From contig NZ_JAEDAL010000006.1 in assembly GCF_016093295.1 (NCBI RefSeq), forward strand, positions 124,001 to 188,000: a stretch of DNA of 64,000 nucleotides, in the 5' to 3' direction. The stretch's first letter is position 1; every line of letters starts with the position of its first letter. This document shows, one piece after another, positions 44,061 to 56,680 of this stretch. The notes beneath the pieces were generated by a model. The model made no database searches. It saw nothing but the letters and a program-made list of their open reading frames with translations, and was not told the origin of the DNA. The DNA comes from Inhella gelatinilytica. Lineage in GTDB: Bacteria > Pseudomonadota > Gammaproteobacteria > Burkholderiales > Burkholderiaceae_C. Both the position numbers and the translations under genes were made by a program.

Positions 44061-44984
44061 TCAGCCGTTGATGCGCGCCACGCCCGGCAACTCGCAGGCC
44101 ATGACGGCATTGCGCAGCGCCGCGATGGCTTCGTAACGGGTGAAGCTGCGCCGCCACACCAAGACAACTCGGCGCGTGGGAATGGGGGCTTCGAAGTGCA
44201 GGTAGCGGATGTGGCGCGGCACCTCCTGGGGCACCGACAACTCCGGCACCACAGTGATGCCCATGCCTGCCGCCACCATGTGTTTGATGGTTTCCAGCGA
44301 AGAGCCCTCAAAGCTGCGCTGAATGCCTTCGGCTCCGGAGGCGAAGCGCGCGAACTCCGGACAGACTTCCAACACATGGTCGCGGAAGCAATGACCGTTG
44401 CCCAGCAGCAGCAGCGTCTCTTGTTTCAAGGCTTCGGCGCTGATGGCCTCCCGTGCGGCCAGCGGGTGCTGGGCGGGCACCGCAATGCGAAACGGCTCGT
44501 CATACAGCGCCGCCTGCGCCAACCCCGCATCGGGGAAGGGTTCGGCCAAGATGGCGCAATCCAGCTCGCCGTTGCGCAGCATCTCCAAGAGCTTGACGGT
44601 GAAGTTCTCCTGCAGCAGCAGCGGCATTTGCGGGGTGCGGTCGATGACCTGGCGCACCAATTCCGGCAGCAGGTAGGGGCCAATCGTGTAAATCACCCCC
44701 AGCCGCAACGGCCCCGCCAGCGGGTCACGGCCGCGCTTGGCGATGTCCTTCATTTGCGCGGCCTGCTCGATCACCACCTGCGCTTGGCGCACCAACTCCT
44801 GGCCCAGCGGGGTGACGGTGATTTCCCCGCTGCTGCGCTCAAAGATCTTGACGTCCAGCTCCTCTTCGAGCTTTTTGATGGCCACCGACAGCGTGGGCTG
44901 CGAGACGTGGCAGGCCTCGGCGGCGCGGCCAAAGTGCCGCTCACGGGCCACGGCCACCAGGTAACGCAATTCCGTCAAGGTCAT
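44061..44984 (-). CDS. oxyR: Hydrogen peroxide-sensing LysR regulator OxyR
   Basis: A 307-residue LysR-type regulator. The N-terminal helix-turn-helix is LRYLVAVARERHFGRAAEACHVSQPTLSVAIKKLE. The redox cysteines are exactly at Cys199 and Cys208 (GNGHCFRDHVLEVCPE), as in E. coli OxyR. It activates peroxide-defence genes after disulfide formation. No ahpC, katG or dps gene is adjacent. It is divergent from panB across 84 bp, a short region likely to carry its own autoregulatory site. The 3' end converges on the hybrid kinase gene with 12 bp between. Confidence 0.94.
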   Translation of the reverse strand: MTLTELRYLVAVARERHFGRAAEACHVSQPTLSVAIKKLEEELDVKIFERSSGEITVTPLGQELVRQAQVVIEQAAQMKDIAKRGRDPLAGPLRLGVIYTIGPYLLPELVRQVIDRTPQMPLLLQENFTVKLLEMLRNGELDCAILAEPFPDAGLAQAALYDEPFRIAVPAQHPLAAREAISAEALKQETLLLLGNGHCFRDHVLEVCPEFARFASGAEGIQRSFEGSSLETIKHMVAAGMGITVVPELSVPQEVPRHIRYLHFEAPIPTRRVVLVWRRSFTRYEAIAALRNAVMACELPGVARING

Positions 44985-45068
44985 GTGCGAAGGGCCCCCA
45001 CACCCACCGGTACAAAGGTCACAAGCCTACACTGAGCCCCTTGCCGTCGATTCGACACGTTGATCACC

Positions 45069-45875
45069 ATGTCCGAGCGCAAATCCATCACCTTGCACCG
45101 CCTGCAAGACATGCACAAAAGCGGCGAAAAAATCGCCATGCTGACCTGCTACGACGCCGCGTTTGCCAGCGTGCTGGATGCGGCGGGCGTGGACATCCTG
45201 CTCGTCGGCGATTCGTTGGGGACGGTGCTGCAGGCTGAGGCCACCACCACCCCCGTACAACTGGACACCATGGTCTATCACACGCGCTGTGTGGCGCGGG
45301 GCAATCGGACCGCCTGGATCATGGGCGATCTGCCCTTTGGCAGCTACCACGCCAGCCCCGAGCAGGCGTGGCACAGCAGCCTTGCGCTGATGCAGGCCGG
45401 CGCCCACATGGTCAAGCTGGAGTGCAGCGACTGGACCGCCCCCACCGTGCGTTTCCTGACCGAGCGGGGCATTCCCGTTTGCGCGCACCTCGGGTTCACC
45501 CCGCAAACCGTGTCGGCCCTGGGGGGCTTCAAGGTACAGGGGCGCGGGGAGGCTGCCGACCACGTCAAGGCCCAAGCCCGCGCGATGGTCGAAGCGGGGG
45601 CGCAAATGCTGCTGTTCGAGATGATTCCGGCAGATCTGGCGCGCGAGATCACGGCCTGGAGCCCCGTGCCGGTCATTGGAATCGGGGCTGGGCTGGGTTG
45701 CTCAGGCCAGGTACTGGTGCTGCACGACATGCTGGACGTCACACCCGGTCGTCGCCCTCGATTTGTCAAGAATTTCATGTCGGGATCCGACTCCATTGCG
45801 GGGGCCATTCGGCGCTATGTGGACGAGGTCAAATCCGGCCAATTTCCTGACGAGGCGGTGCACGCCTTTTCCTGA
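45069..45875 (+). CDS. panB: Ketopantoate hydroxymethyltransferase
   Basis: A 268-residue TIM-barrel enzyme that makes ketopantoate from alpha-ketoisovalerate and methylene-THF, the first step of pantothenate synthesis. Motifs: [31 protein letters not shown] with the Mg-binding Asp, [38 protein letters not shown] and [20 protein letters not shown]. The ATG at 45069 was preferred to a TTG at 45060. Its stop shares bases with the panC start (TGATG). Confidence 0.97.
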   Translation: MSERKSITLHRLQDMHKSGEKIAMLTCYDAAFASVLDAAGVDILLVGDSLGTVLQAEATTTPVQLDTMVYHTRCVARGNRTAWIMGDLPFGSYHASPEQAWHSSLALMQAGAHMVKLECSDWTAPTVRFLTERGIPVCAHLGFTPQTVSALGGFKVQGRGEAADHVKAQARAMVEAGAQMLLFEMIPADLAREITAWSPVPVIGIGAGLGCSGQVLVLHDMLDVTPGRRPRFVKNFMSGSDSIAGAIRRYVDEVKSGQFPDEAVHAFS

Positions 45876-46708
45876 TGCGAGTGATACACACGATGGCCGA
45901 GCTGCGCAGCGCGCTCGGCGGGGCGGGCCGTGCGGCCTTCGTGCCCACCATGGGCAATTTGCACGACGGCCACCTGGCCTTGGTCGCCCAAGCCCGGGCC
46001 TTGGCCCCGGATGCGCCCGTGGTGGTGAGCTGTTTCGTCAACCGACTGCAGTTCCTGCCCCACGAGGACTTTGACCAGTACCCGCGCACGCTCGAAGCCG
46101 ACAGCGCCCAGTTGGCCGCGCAAGGTGCCTGCGACATTGTTTTCGCGCCGTCCGAGCGCGAGCTCTACCCCGAACCCCAGGGCTTCAAAGTGCACCCCCC
46201 CGCGGAGCTGGCCGACATCTTGGAAGGTCACTTCCGACCCGGGTTTTTTACGGGCGTGAGCACGGTCGTCACCAAGCTCTTCAACGTCGTGCAACCGCGC
46301 CTGGCGGTCTTCGGCAAGAAGGACTACCAACAGCTGATGGTCATTCGCCGCCTGGTGGCGCAAATGGCGCTGCCCATCGAGATCGTGGGAGTGGACACGG
46401 CCCGCAGCGCAACTGGCTTGGCCCTGTCCAGTCGCAACGGTTATTTGAGCGACGCCGAGAAGGCGCAAGCCCTGCAGCTCAGCAGCGCCCTGCGCCAGCT
46501 CATTGGCGCCTGGCAAGGGGGGCAACGGGATCTCCCCGAGCTGGAAGCCCAGGCCCACGCCGCGCTTGACGCTCAGGGCTGGAAAACCGACTACCTGACC
46601 CTGCGGTGCCAGCATGACCTCAGCCCCGCCCGCGAAGGCGAGGCGCTGGTCGCCCTGGGTGCCGCGCGCCTGGGCAAGACACGCTTGATTGACAACGTGG
46701 AAGCCTGA
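45875..46708 (+). CDS. panC: Pantoate-beta-alanine ligase
   Basis: A 277-residue ligase of the HIGH nucleotidyltransferase superfamily that joins pantoate and beta-alanine with [19 protein letters not shown] carries the HxGH motif (HDGH), [20 protein letters not shown] binds pantoate, and [16 protein letters not shown] is the KMSKS-equivalent segment with SSRNGYL downstream. It is translationally coupled to panB and 8 bp from queA. Confidence 0.96.
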   Translation: MRVIHTMAELRSALGGAGRAAFVPTMGNLHDGHLALVAQARALAPDAPVVVSCFVNRLQFLPHEDFDQYPRTLEADSAQLAAQGACDIVFAPSERELYPEPQGFKVHPPAELADILEGHFRPGFFTGVSTVVTKLFNVVQPRLAVFGKKDYQQLMVIRRLVAQMALPIEIVGVDTARSATGLALSSRNGYLSDAEKAQALQLSSALRQLIGAWQGGQRDLPELEAQAHAALDAQGWKTDYLTLRCQHDLSPAREGEALVALGAARLGKTRLIDNVEA

Positions 46709-46716
46709 CCGCCCCC

Positions 46717-47751
46717 ATGGCCTACACGCTGTCCGATTTCGATTACCTGCTGCCGCCCGAGCTGATCGCCCAGCACCCCGCCAGCGAGCGCAGTGCCTCA
46801 CGCCTGCTGGATGGGCGGGGTGCGACCCCGCTGGACCGCGTGTTCCGGGAGCTGCCGAGCCTGCTGGCCCCCGAGGACCTGCTGGTTTTCAACGACACCC
46901 AGGTCATCAAGGCACGCCTGCACGGCCGCAAGAACAGTGGCGGCAGCGTGGAAGCCTTGGTCGAGCGCCTGCTGCCGGGCACGCTCGAGGTCTGGGCCCA
47001 TGTGCGTGCCAGCAAAAGCCCCAAACCCGGCAGCACCGTGTGGCTGGGGGATGGGGCCCGCGGGTTCGAGGCTGAGGTGCTGGGCCGCTGCGGCCCCGAG
47101 AACAGCCTCTTTCACCTGCGCTTCCCTGCCGATCCGCTCACGCTGTTAGAGGCCCACGGCCATGTGCCGCTGCCGCCCTACATCACCCATGCCGATTCGG
47201 CGGACGATGTCCAGCGCTACCAGACCGTGTTCGCCCAAAACCCGGGGGCCGTGGCGGCCCCGACCGCCTCCTTGCACTTTGACGAGGCCTTGCTCGCCGC
47301 GCTCCCCTGCCCGCGCGCCCAAGTGACCCTGCATGTGGGCGCCGGCACCTTTCAGCCCGTACGGACCGAAAATCTCGCTGAACACCACATGCACAGCGAG
47401 TGGTTCAACCTGCCGGCCGCGACGGTCGACGCCATCAACGCGTGCCGGGCGCGGGGGGGGCGGGTCACGGCCGTGGGCACCACCACGTTACGCGCGCTGG
47501 AATCCGCCGTCCACGGCCACCCGCTGCAAGCCGGTGCCGCAGAGACCACGATCTTCATCACCCCGGGCTTTGAGTTCCAAGTGGTGGACCGCCTCATCAC
47601 CAACTTTCACCTGCCCAAGAGCACGTTGATGATGTTGGTCAGCGCCTTCGCCGGCTACGCGCACATTCGCGCCCTTTATGCCCATGCCGTGCAAGCGCGC
47701 TACCGCTTTTTCAGCTACGGCGACGCCATGGTCCTAGATCGAACCGCCTGA
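46717..47751 (+). CDS. queA: S-adenosylmethionine:tRNA ribosyltransferase-isomerase
   Basis: A 344-residue enzyme that transfers the ribosyl part of SAM to preQ1-tRNA, giving epoxyqueuosine. Motifs: [15 protein letters not shown] at the N-terminus, [63 protein letters not shown] and [23 protein letters not shown]. It follows panBC by 8 bp, so it is likely read through from the panB promoter. Another queuosine gene, tgt, is found about 6 kb further on. Confidence 0.97.
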   Translation: MAYTLSDFDYLLPPELIAQHPASERSASRLLDGRGATPLDRVFRELPSLLAPEDLLVFNDTQVIKARLHGRKNSGGSVEALVERLLPGTLEVWAHVRASKSPKPGSTVWLGDGARGFEAEVLGRCGPENSLFHLRFPADPLTLLEAHGHVPLPPYITHADSADDVQRYQTVFAQNPGAVAAPTASLHFDEALLAALPCPRAQVTLHVGAGTFQPVRTENLAEHHMHSEWFNLPAATVDAINACRARGGRVTAVGTTTLRALESAVHGHPLQAGAAETTIFITPGFEFQVVDRLITNFHLPKSTLMMLVSAFAGYAHIRALYAHAVQARYRFFSYGDAMVLDRTA

Positions 47752-47767
47752 ACCGTTGCGGACGCAG

Positions 47768-48550
47768 TCACTCAAAGTACCGCCCGCGTAATCGGTCGTA
47801 GCGACCGTCTTTGCGCAGCGTGTCCAGGGCGGCTTGCAGGCGTTGCACCACCGCCGGGTCGGTGTCCAGGCGCAAGCCAAACCAATAGGACTTGTCCGCG
47901 TCATAAGGCATCACAGCCCGCACCGTGCTGAAGGGCAGGCGGTGTTGCGCCAAGTGCCACGCCACCGTCCAATCTTGCGAGACGATGACATCCACTCGAC
48001 CGGCGAGCAGCTTGCGCACATTGGCCCCATAGTCTGGCGCGAGGTCCAGTAGACGCCCGGCCCCGAAGCCCTGTTCTTCCAGCTGCCGTGCGGTGGCCGA
48101 TTCGCGCACAGCCCCCACCCTCAAAGAACGTAAATCGTCCAGCGACCGTGCCGCGATGGGCTGAGACCGGGCCAGCTGGTACACCATGATCCGACGATCG
48201 CTGATGGGGCCAACCCACAGGTACTGGGCCTCGCGCTCGGCTGTGCGGGTGAGGGAAAACAACACGCTGTTCGGTGTGTGCTGGGCCGTTTGGATCGCCC
48301 GCGCCCACGGCAAGACCTTGATGCTGACCCCCAATTTGGCCTGCGCCGCCATGGCCTCCAGCAGTTCCACGCTAAAGCCTCGCGCGGAGCGCTCGTCCTC
48401 GTAGTTGAGGGGCGGCAGGTTTTCGGTGAAGGCCTGCAACGCCGGTGACGCAGCGACGCTCGGCGCTTGAGCAGCCACAGGCAGGGCTGCCCACAGGGCC
48501 AAACCCCACCCCAGGCGGCGAATCCGGCTCACGGCCACGCGCAGTTGCAT
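47768..48550 (-). CDS. Orphan SBP_bac_3-type periplasmic binding protein
   Basis: A 260-residue exported protein with signal peptide (LGWGLALWAALPVAAQA) and the amino-acid-binding lobe pattern: [60 protein letters not shown] and YDRLRGRYF at the C-terminus. No transporter subunits are nearby. The presence of family residues around the TRTAERE motif fits a group of Burkholderiales binding proteins often found alone. The ligand is unknown. The gene converges on queA with 16 bp between stops. Confidence 0.8.
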   Translation of the reverse strand: MQLRVAVSRIRRLGWGLALWAALPVAAQAPSVAASPALQAFTENLPPLNYEDERSARGFSVELLEAMAAQAKLGVSIKVLPWARAIQTAQHTPNSVLFSLTRTAEREAQYLWVGPISDRRIMVYQLARSQPIAARSLDDLRSLRVGAVRESATARQLEEQGFGAGRLLDLAPDYGANVRKLLAGRVDVIVSQDWTVAWHLAQHRLPFSTVRAVMPYDADKSYWFGLRLDTDPAVVQRLQAALDTLRKDGRYDRLRGRYFE

Positions 48551-48729
48551 GCAATGCTTTCCTCACCCAGTGGAGCGGTAAAGGTAACGGAAGCGCCGAA
48601 GACCGACAACGGCACTTGTGGTCCTGGGCCCTCATGTCCGGGTTTGCTCGGGGCGCCTGCCGCGAAGCCGTCTCCGATCCACCGTCCTGGCGATCCGATG
48701 CCGCTTGAGCGGGTGATACGCTGCCGGGC

Positions 48730-49173
48730 ATGGCCGTTCATTCCACCGATGAAAAACCGATGGGACGATTCCCCGCCCATGGGCGAGCCGCCTTCAGTGT
48801 CGAAGACCGGCTGCTGGTCACCGAAGCGGAGGGCCCCTTCAATGTAGAGCTGGTGCAGGCACTGCGCACGCCCGCCACCGAGGCTTCCGCGCCCTTGCGC
48901 GCCCAGGGTCAGGTCTGGGGACAGCTCTCGCGTTTTCGGCGCAGCGCCCTGGCGTCGCCCGACACGCTGGCCGCCTTTGCGGCCTTGCTGATCGACATGC
49001 GTGACGAGGGGGTAGCCCCGGCTTTCACGGCCTATGTGCTGGGGCCAGACGTGGAAGGGGCTTCTCTGATGGCTGCCCCGCTGCGGCGCTGCTTTGAGGC
49101 CGCCGGACTGGGTTTCGCCCATTTCGAGCGCGAAGAAGAGGCCCGCGCCTGGCTGCGGACGCAGTTGGGGTGA
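48730..49173 (+). CDS. Hypothetical protein, SpoIIAA/STAS-like
   Basis: A 147-residue soluble protein without signal peptide. AEGPFNVELVQALR, RAQGQVWGQLSRFRRSALASPD, FAALLIDMRDEGVAPAFTAYVLGPDVEG and a final alpha helix (AHFEREEEARAWLRTQL) give a short alternating alpha/beta pattern like the SpoIIAA-like/STAS fold. I do not recognise a specific family. It is alone on its strand between the orphan binding protein and argG. No phosphorylation site can be assigned, and the fold call is inference. Confidence 0.55.
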   Translation: MAVHSTDEKPMGRFPAHGRAAFSVEDRLLVTEAEGPFNVELVQALRTPATEASAPLRAQGQVWGQLSRFRRSALASPDTLAAFAALLIDMRDEGVAPAFTAYVLGPDVEGASLMAAPLRRCFEAAGLGFAHFEREEEARAWLRTQLG

Positions 49174-49193
49174 GCGGGCCTCGGCCGGGTTGA

Positions 49194-50552
<1,359 letters not shown>

Positions 50553-50608
50553 CTAGGGAAGTCCCGTACTGTAGGGCCTGCCCAAACAGACTTCGCGCTA
50601 GGCGGAAG

Positions 50609-51196
50609 CTAGGTCGTACGCCAGTCGATGCGGCCTTGCGTCGCGTCCGTCAACCGGATGCGCAACGCGGCCACTTGGTCCTCAGGGGTTTGCCAGCGCA
50701 GCAAGGCCAGGGCCCCGTGCTCGGCGCCATCGACCTCCAGACCTGCCGCCGCCAGCTCGCGGCGCAGCACCCCCTCTAGGGCATAGGGCACGGCCGCGGC
50801 CAGGGCCACACGGCGCACCAAGGTGATTCGAGACGCGCCTTGCAGGGCCTGCGAGACGGCATCGCCATAGGCCCGCACCAAGCCGCCGGCCCCGAGCCGG
50901 ATGCCGCCGAAATAGCGCACCACCGTGGCCAGCACGCCTTCGAGCTCCTGATGGCGCAGCACCTCCAGCATGGGGCGGCCCGCCGTGCCGCCGGGTTCGC
51001 CGTCGTCATTGGCGGCGCTGTGCCCCCCCGCCATCAGCGCCCAGCAGACATGGGCCGCTTGCGGGTGTTGGGCGCGCAAGGCTGCCACGCGCGCCTGAGC
51101 CTGCTCTCGGTCCGCGCAGGGCTCGACGCAAGCCAGGAAGCGGCTCTTTTTGATCAGGGTTTCGGCATGCGCCGGGGCGGCCAGGGTGTCAGACAT
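50609..51196 (-). CDS. YigZ/IMPACT-family protein
   Basis: A 195-residue protein with the YigZ/UPF0029 fold. SRFLACVEPCADREQAQARV, AAHVCWALMAG, DDGEPGGTAGRPMLEVLR and VVRYFGGIRLGAGGLVRAYG are the signature motifs of the IMPACT N-terminal domain, followed by the UPF0029 ferredoxin-like C-terminal part. Function in bacteria is unsettled; the eukaryotic homologue modulates GCN2. The ATG at 51196 was preferred, since a longer frame adds 56 unrelated residues. It is divergent from the DUF6249 gene. Confidence 0.9.
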   Translation of the reverse strand: MSDTLAAPAHAETLIKKSRFLACVEPCADREQAQARVAALRAQHPQAAHVCWALMAGGHSAANDDGEPGGTAGRPMLEVLRHQELEGVLATVVRYFGGIRLGAGGLVRAYGDAVSQALQGASRITLVRRVALAAAVPYALEGVLRRELAAAGLEVDGAEHGALALLRWQTPEDQVAALRIRLTDATQGRIDWRTT

Positions 51197-51281
51197 CAAA
51201 TATTTTTGCGCGGCCCTGAATCCAAACGGGGGGCGGCCTGCATCCAAGCTGCACCATTCACCTTTTTGGAGCCCAACGGCC

Positions 51282-51689
51282 ATGGAAAGCGATATTTTCG
51301 TGCTCAAGCACATCCTGCCCTTCATGATTCCCATCGTGGCCCTGCTGATCCCCATCGTCGCCATCGTGGCGCACTACGTCAGCAAGGCCAGCCGCGAGCG
51401 CGCCATCCACGAAACCGTGCGCCAGCTCAGCGCGGCCGGCCAGCCCATTCCGCCCCAACTGCTGGATGGCTCGGCCTTCCGCAGTGAAGAGGCCCCCAGC
51501 AGTGGCAAGAACAGCCCGCGCTACCACCTGCGCGCCGGCGCCGTGAACTTGGCCGTGGGCCTGGGCCTGGCTGGCATGTTCTTCGCGATGCGCCCCGGTT
51601 CCTGGCTCTGGGCCATCGGCCTGATCCCACTCTGCCTGGGCGTGGCCTTTCTGGTGCTGTGGAAGTACGAGAGCAGCCACCCGGCCTGA
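51282..51689 (+). CDS. DUF6249-like small membrane protein
   Basis: A 135-residue protein with an N-terminal membrane helix (MIPIVALLIPIVAIVAHYV), a charged cytoplasmic stretch with ERAIHETVRQLSAAGQPIPPQLL, and two C-terminal helices (LAVGLGLAGMFFAM, GLIPLCLGVAFLVLW). The pattern matches DUF6249 proteins, which are frequently encoded beside ECF sigma factors. It starts a trio: the sigma factor gene begins 3 bp after its stop. Its role is unknown; it may sense or tune the sigma pathway (inference). Confidence 0.72.
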   Translation: MESDIFVLKHILPFMIPIVALLIPIVAIVAHYVSKASRERAIHETVRQLSAAGQPIPPQLLDGSAFRSEEAPSSGKNSPRYHLRAGAVNLAVGLGLAGMFFAMRPGSWLWAIGLIPLCLGVAFLVLWKYESSHPA

Positions 51690-51692
51690 CGC

Positions 51693-52244
51693 ATGTCCGA
51701 CCTGGAGCAGGAAGCCCAAGCCCTCGCCGCCGCCCAGCGCGGCGATCGGCCCAGCTTTGAGGGCCTGGTGCGGGCGCACCAGGCCTACCTGCGCCAGCTG
51801 CTGCGCCGCCTGTGCCGGGGCGACCACGCCCTGGCCGATGATCTGGCGCAGGAGGCCTTTGTGGCCGCCTGGCGCGCGCTGCCGGGTTTTCGCGGCGAGG
51901 CCCGCTTTCGCACCTGGCTGACGCGCCTGGCCATCAATGCGTTTCGCCAGCACGCCCGCAGGACCTGGCCCGAGGCCCTGCCCGACCCTGCGCCCGACGC
52001 CCCCGACAGCGATTTCGCCCCCGCCGCCGGCGTGCGCCTGGACCTGCAGCGCGCCCTGGCCCGTCTGCGCGAGCCCGAACGCGAGGCGGTGCTGATGTGC
52101 TTCTACGCCGACCTCTCCCATGCCGAAGCCGCCGAAGCCCTGGGGTGGCCGCTGGGCACGCTAAAAACCCAGGTGCTGCGCGCTCGCGCCAAACTGCGCG
52201 TGTGGCTGACGGACGGCCAATGGCCGCAGGAGAGCACACCATGA
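51693..52244 (+). CDS. ECF-type RNA polymerase sigma factor
   Basis: A 183-residue sigma-70-family factor of the ECF class. Region 2 has FEGLVRAHQAYLRQLLRRLC, ADDLAQEAFVAAWRALPGFRGEARFRTWLTRLAINAFR. Region 4 has LREPEREAVLMCFYADLSHAEAAEALGWPLGTLKTQVLRARAKL. It directs RNA polymerase to a small regulon that cannot be read from the sequence. The stop overlaps the next gene as ATGA, and the DUF6249 gene precedes it by 3 bp, so all three are probably one regulatory unit. Confidence 0.93.
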   Translation: MSDLEQEAQALAAAQRGDRPSFEGLVRAHQAYLRQLLRRLCRGDHALADDLAQEAFVAAWRALPGFRGEARFRTWLTRLAINAFRQHARRTWPEALPDPAPDAPDSDFAPAAGVRLDLQRALARLREPEREAVLMCFYADLSHAEAAEALGWPLGTLKTQVLRARAKLRVWLTDGQWPQESTP

Positions 52245-52615
52245 GCCCCCATTCCACCGACGCCGAACTGGATGCCTGGTTGCGTGCGGCTGAACCCGAC
52301 CCACCGGATCCCGCTCTGCAGGACGACGAAGCCTTCGTGCGCCGGGTGATGGCAGCCCTCCCGGCCGCGCCGCACACGAGCCACGCGATGGCGCGCCCTG
52401 ACGCACTCCAGCGAGTCCTTCGTCTGCTGCCCCATCTGCAGGCCCTGGCGCTGGGGGGCTTGCTGGCCTGGTTGCTGGCCCTGTGGCCGGATCAGGCCCT
52501 GGCCCTGGCCGCCGGCGGGGGTGCGGCGCTGGAAGCCGGGCTGCTGGGCCTGTGTGGCCTCGGTCTATTGGCTTGGTGGAGCCTGCCACAGGCCTGGGCC
52601 TCGCCCTGGCGCTAA
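52241..52615 (+). CDS. Small membrane protein, possible anti-sigma factor
   Basis: A 124-residue protein. The acidic N-terminal half (DAELDAWLRAAEPDPPDPALQDDEAFVRRVMAAL) is cytoplasmic in prediction, followed by two hydrophobic helices (LALGGLLAWLLALWP, GLLGLCGLGLLAWWSL). Its ATG overlaps the ECF sigma stop by four bases, the usual position of an anti-sigma factor. The zinc-binding HxxxCxxC motif of ZAS anti-sigma domains is missing, so this would be a non-ZAS type. The assignment rests on position and topology only. Confidence 0.6.
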   Translation: MSPHSTDAELDAWLRAAEPDPPDPALQDDEAFVRRVMAALPAAPHTSHAMARPDALQRVLRLLPHLQALALGGLLAWLLALWPDQALALAAGGGAALEAGLLGLCGLGLLAWWSLPQAWASPWR

Positions 52616-52653
52616 CGCTAAAGCCCGCCCCAAGTCCTCAACGGCTCAAAAGC

Positions 52654-54629
<1,976 letters not shown>

Positions 54630-54633
54630 GGCT

Positions 54634-55992
54634 TCAAAGCCCCCGCACGCAATCCATCGCCTCCTCGATGCGCTCGACCGCGTGCACGGTCAGGCCTTCG
54701 ATGGGCTTTTTTGGCGCGTTGGCCTTGGGGATGACCGCCACGCTGAACCCCAGTTTGGCGGCCTCCTTCAAGCGCTCCTGACCGCGCGGCGCCGGCCGCA
54801 CCTCGCCGGCCAAACCCACCTCGCCAAAGGCCAGAAAGCCGCGCGGCAAGGGGCGGCCGCGCAGCGAGCTTTGAATCGCCAGCAGCACGGCCAAGTCCGC
54901 TGCCGGCTCGCTGATGCGCACGCCGCCCACGGCGTTGACGAACACGTCCTGGTCGTTGGTCGCCACGCCGGCGTGGCGGTGCAACACCGCCAGCAGCATG
55001 GCCAATCGGTCGCGGTCCAAGCCCACCGAGAGGCGGCGCGCACCGCCCACATCCACTAGCGCCTGCAGCTCCACCAGCAGCGGGCGCGTGCCCTCCAGCG
55101 TCACCAGCACACAGGAGCCCGGCACCGGCGAAGCGTGGGCCGAGAGGAAGATGGCGCTCGGGTTGCTGACGCCCTTCAGGCCCTTTTCGGTCATCGCAAA
55201 AACGCCAATCTCGTTCACGGCGCCAAAGCGGTTCTTGATCGCCCGCACCAGGCGGAAGCTGGAGTGCGTGTCGCCCTCGAAGTACAGCACCGTGTCCACG
55301 ATGTGCTCCAACACGCGCGGCCCCGCCAGCGCCCCCTCCTTGGTCACATGGCCCACCAGCACCATGCTGCAGCCACTGGCCTTGGCGGCCCGCGTCAGGA
55401 GCGCCGCGCACTCGCGCACCTGGGCCACCGAGCCCGGCGCGCTGGTCAGCTGCTCGGTGTAAACGGTCTGAATCGAGTCGATGACGCAGAACTGGGGCGC
55501 CTCTGCGGCCAACGTGGCCAGGATGCGCTCCAAGTTGATCTCCGCCAAAACGCGCACGGCCGTGCCCGGCAGGCCCAGGCGCCGGGCGCGCATCGCCACC
55601 TGGGCCCCGCTCTCCTCGCCCGTGACGTACAGCACCTTCATGTTGCGACTGAGCGCATTCAGGGCCTGGAGCAGCAAGGTGCTCTTGCCCACGCCCGGGT
55701 CTCCGCCGATCAGCGTCACCCCGCCCGCGACGATGCCGCCGCCCAGCACGCGGTCCAGCTCCTCGATGCCGGTGGGCGTGCGCGCCGTGTCCACGGCCTC
55801 GATCTCAGAAAGCGTGGCCACCGGGCTGCTTTTGGCCAACGCTTGAAACCGATGGTTCTTGCTGGCCCCGGCCGGCTCGGCCGGTCCCTCCACCAGGCTG
55901 TTCCAGGCGTTGCAGCTGGGGCACTTGCCCAGCCAGCGCGGCGTGCTGCCGCCGCATTCGGAGCAGGTGTAGATCGTTTTGTCTTTGGCCAT
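54634..55992 (-). CDS. radA: DNA repair protein RadA
   Basis: A 452-residue RecA-like branch-migration helicase involved in recombination repair. Order of domains: N-terminal C4 zinc finger (YTCSECGGSTPRWLGKCPSC), ATPase with Walker A GGDPGVGKST, the RadA-specific KNRFG motif (AIKNRFGAVNEIGVF), and a C-terminal Lon-protease-like domain without the catalytic pair. The ATG at 55992 fixes the zinc-finger N-terminus; a longer frame adds 89 low-complexity residues from the CDF gene's other strand frame. Confidence 0.96.
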   Translation of the reverse strand: MAKDKTIYTCSECGGSTPRWLGKCPSCNAWNSLVEGPAEPAGASKNHRFQALAKSSPVATLSEIEAVDTARTPTGIEELDRVLGGGIVAGGVTLIGGDPGVGKSTLLLQALNALSRNMKVLYVTGEESGAQVAMRARRLGLPGTAVRVLAEINLERILATLAAEAPQFCVIDSIQTVYTEQLTSAPGSVAQVRECAALLTRAAKASGCSMVLVGHVTKEGALAGPRVLEHIVDTVLYFEGDTHSSFRLVRAIKNRFGAVNEIGVFAMTEKGLKGVSNPSAIFLSAHASPVPGSCVLVTLEGTRPLLVELQALVDVGGARRLSVGLDRDRLAMLLAVLHRHAGVATNDQDVFVNAVGGVRISEPAADLAVLLAIQSSLRGRPLPRGFLAFGEVGLAGEVRPAPRGQERLKEAAKLGFSVAVIPKANAPKKPIEGLTVHAVERIEEAMDCVRGL

Positions 55993-56009
55993 TCGGAGAT
56001 TCTCAGGGC

Positions 56010-56642
56010 TCAGTGCCGGTGCGCCGACCGGGGCACCGCCTCGCGCTCCCGGTCCGCTTGGCGCCAAACCGTGTGCGCCGCGCTCAGCCCCAAAATCGCC
56101 ATCAGCGCTGCAACCCCCAAATCTGGCCACGCCGTTCCGGTGCCGAACACCCCAAGCGCCGCCGCACCGACGGCCAGATTGCCAATGGCGTCGTTGCGAG
56201 AACACAGCCACACCGATTGGAGGTTGGCGTCGCCCGTGCGGTACCGGTACAGCACCCACGCCACCGTCAGGTTCGCCAGCAGCGCCAGCCCCGCAACCGC
56301 CCCCATCACCGGCGCCTCGGGCACCGCGGCTTGGCCCACTCGCATTAACGCCTGGGCGAGCACCGCCAGCCCCAATCCACCCATCATCAGCGCCTTGATT
56401 CGGGCCACCCGCAAGCGGGCAGCCAGCCCCGCCCCCAACACCGCCAACGTCATCGCATAGGTCAGCGCATCGCCCAGAAAATCGATGGCGTCAGCCCAAA
56501 GGGCCAGCGAGGCCGCCTGCAGCCCCCCCACGATTTCGACGCCAAACATGCCCGCGTTCACCCACAGGGCGAAATGAAGGGCCCGGCGCAGTCGCGGATC
56601 GTGAGCCGGTTCAATCGGCGTGTGGCAACAAGAAGCTCCCAT
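56010..56642 (-). CDS. CDF-family cation efflux protein
   Basis: A 210-residue membrane protein with six hydrophobic segments. ALWVNAGMFGVEIVGGLQAASLALWADAIDFLGDALTYAM carries the CDF metal-binding Asp pair (DxxxD) in helix 2, and helix 5 contains RNDAIGN. It exports a divalent metal such as Zn, Cd or Co in exchange for protons. The N-terminus (GASCCHTP) has a possible metal-binding Cys-Cys-His. It lacks the C-terminal cytoplasmic domain of longer CDFs. A MerR-type promoter precedes it. radA follows 17 bp downstream on the same strand. Confidence 0.88.
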   Translation of the reverse strand: MGASCCHTPIEPAHDPRLRRALHFALWVNAGMFGVEIVGGLQAASLALWADAIDFLGDALTYAMTLAVLGAGLAARLRVARIKALMMGGLGLAVLAQALMRVGQAAVPEAPVMGAVAGLALLANLTVAWVLYRYRTGDANLQSVWLCSRNDAIGNLAVGAAALGVFGTGTAWPDLGVAALMAILGLSAAHTVWRQADREREAVPRSAHRH

Positions 56643-56680
56643 GATGTAAACCGCCTGGGCGGGAAGTCAGCATGTCCAGA

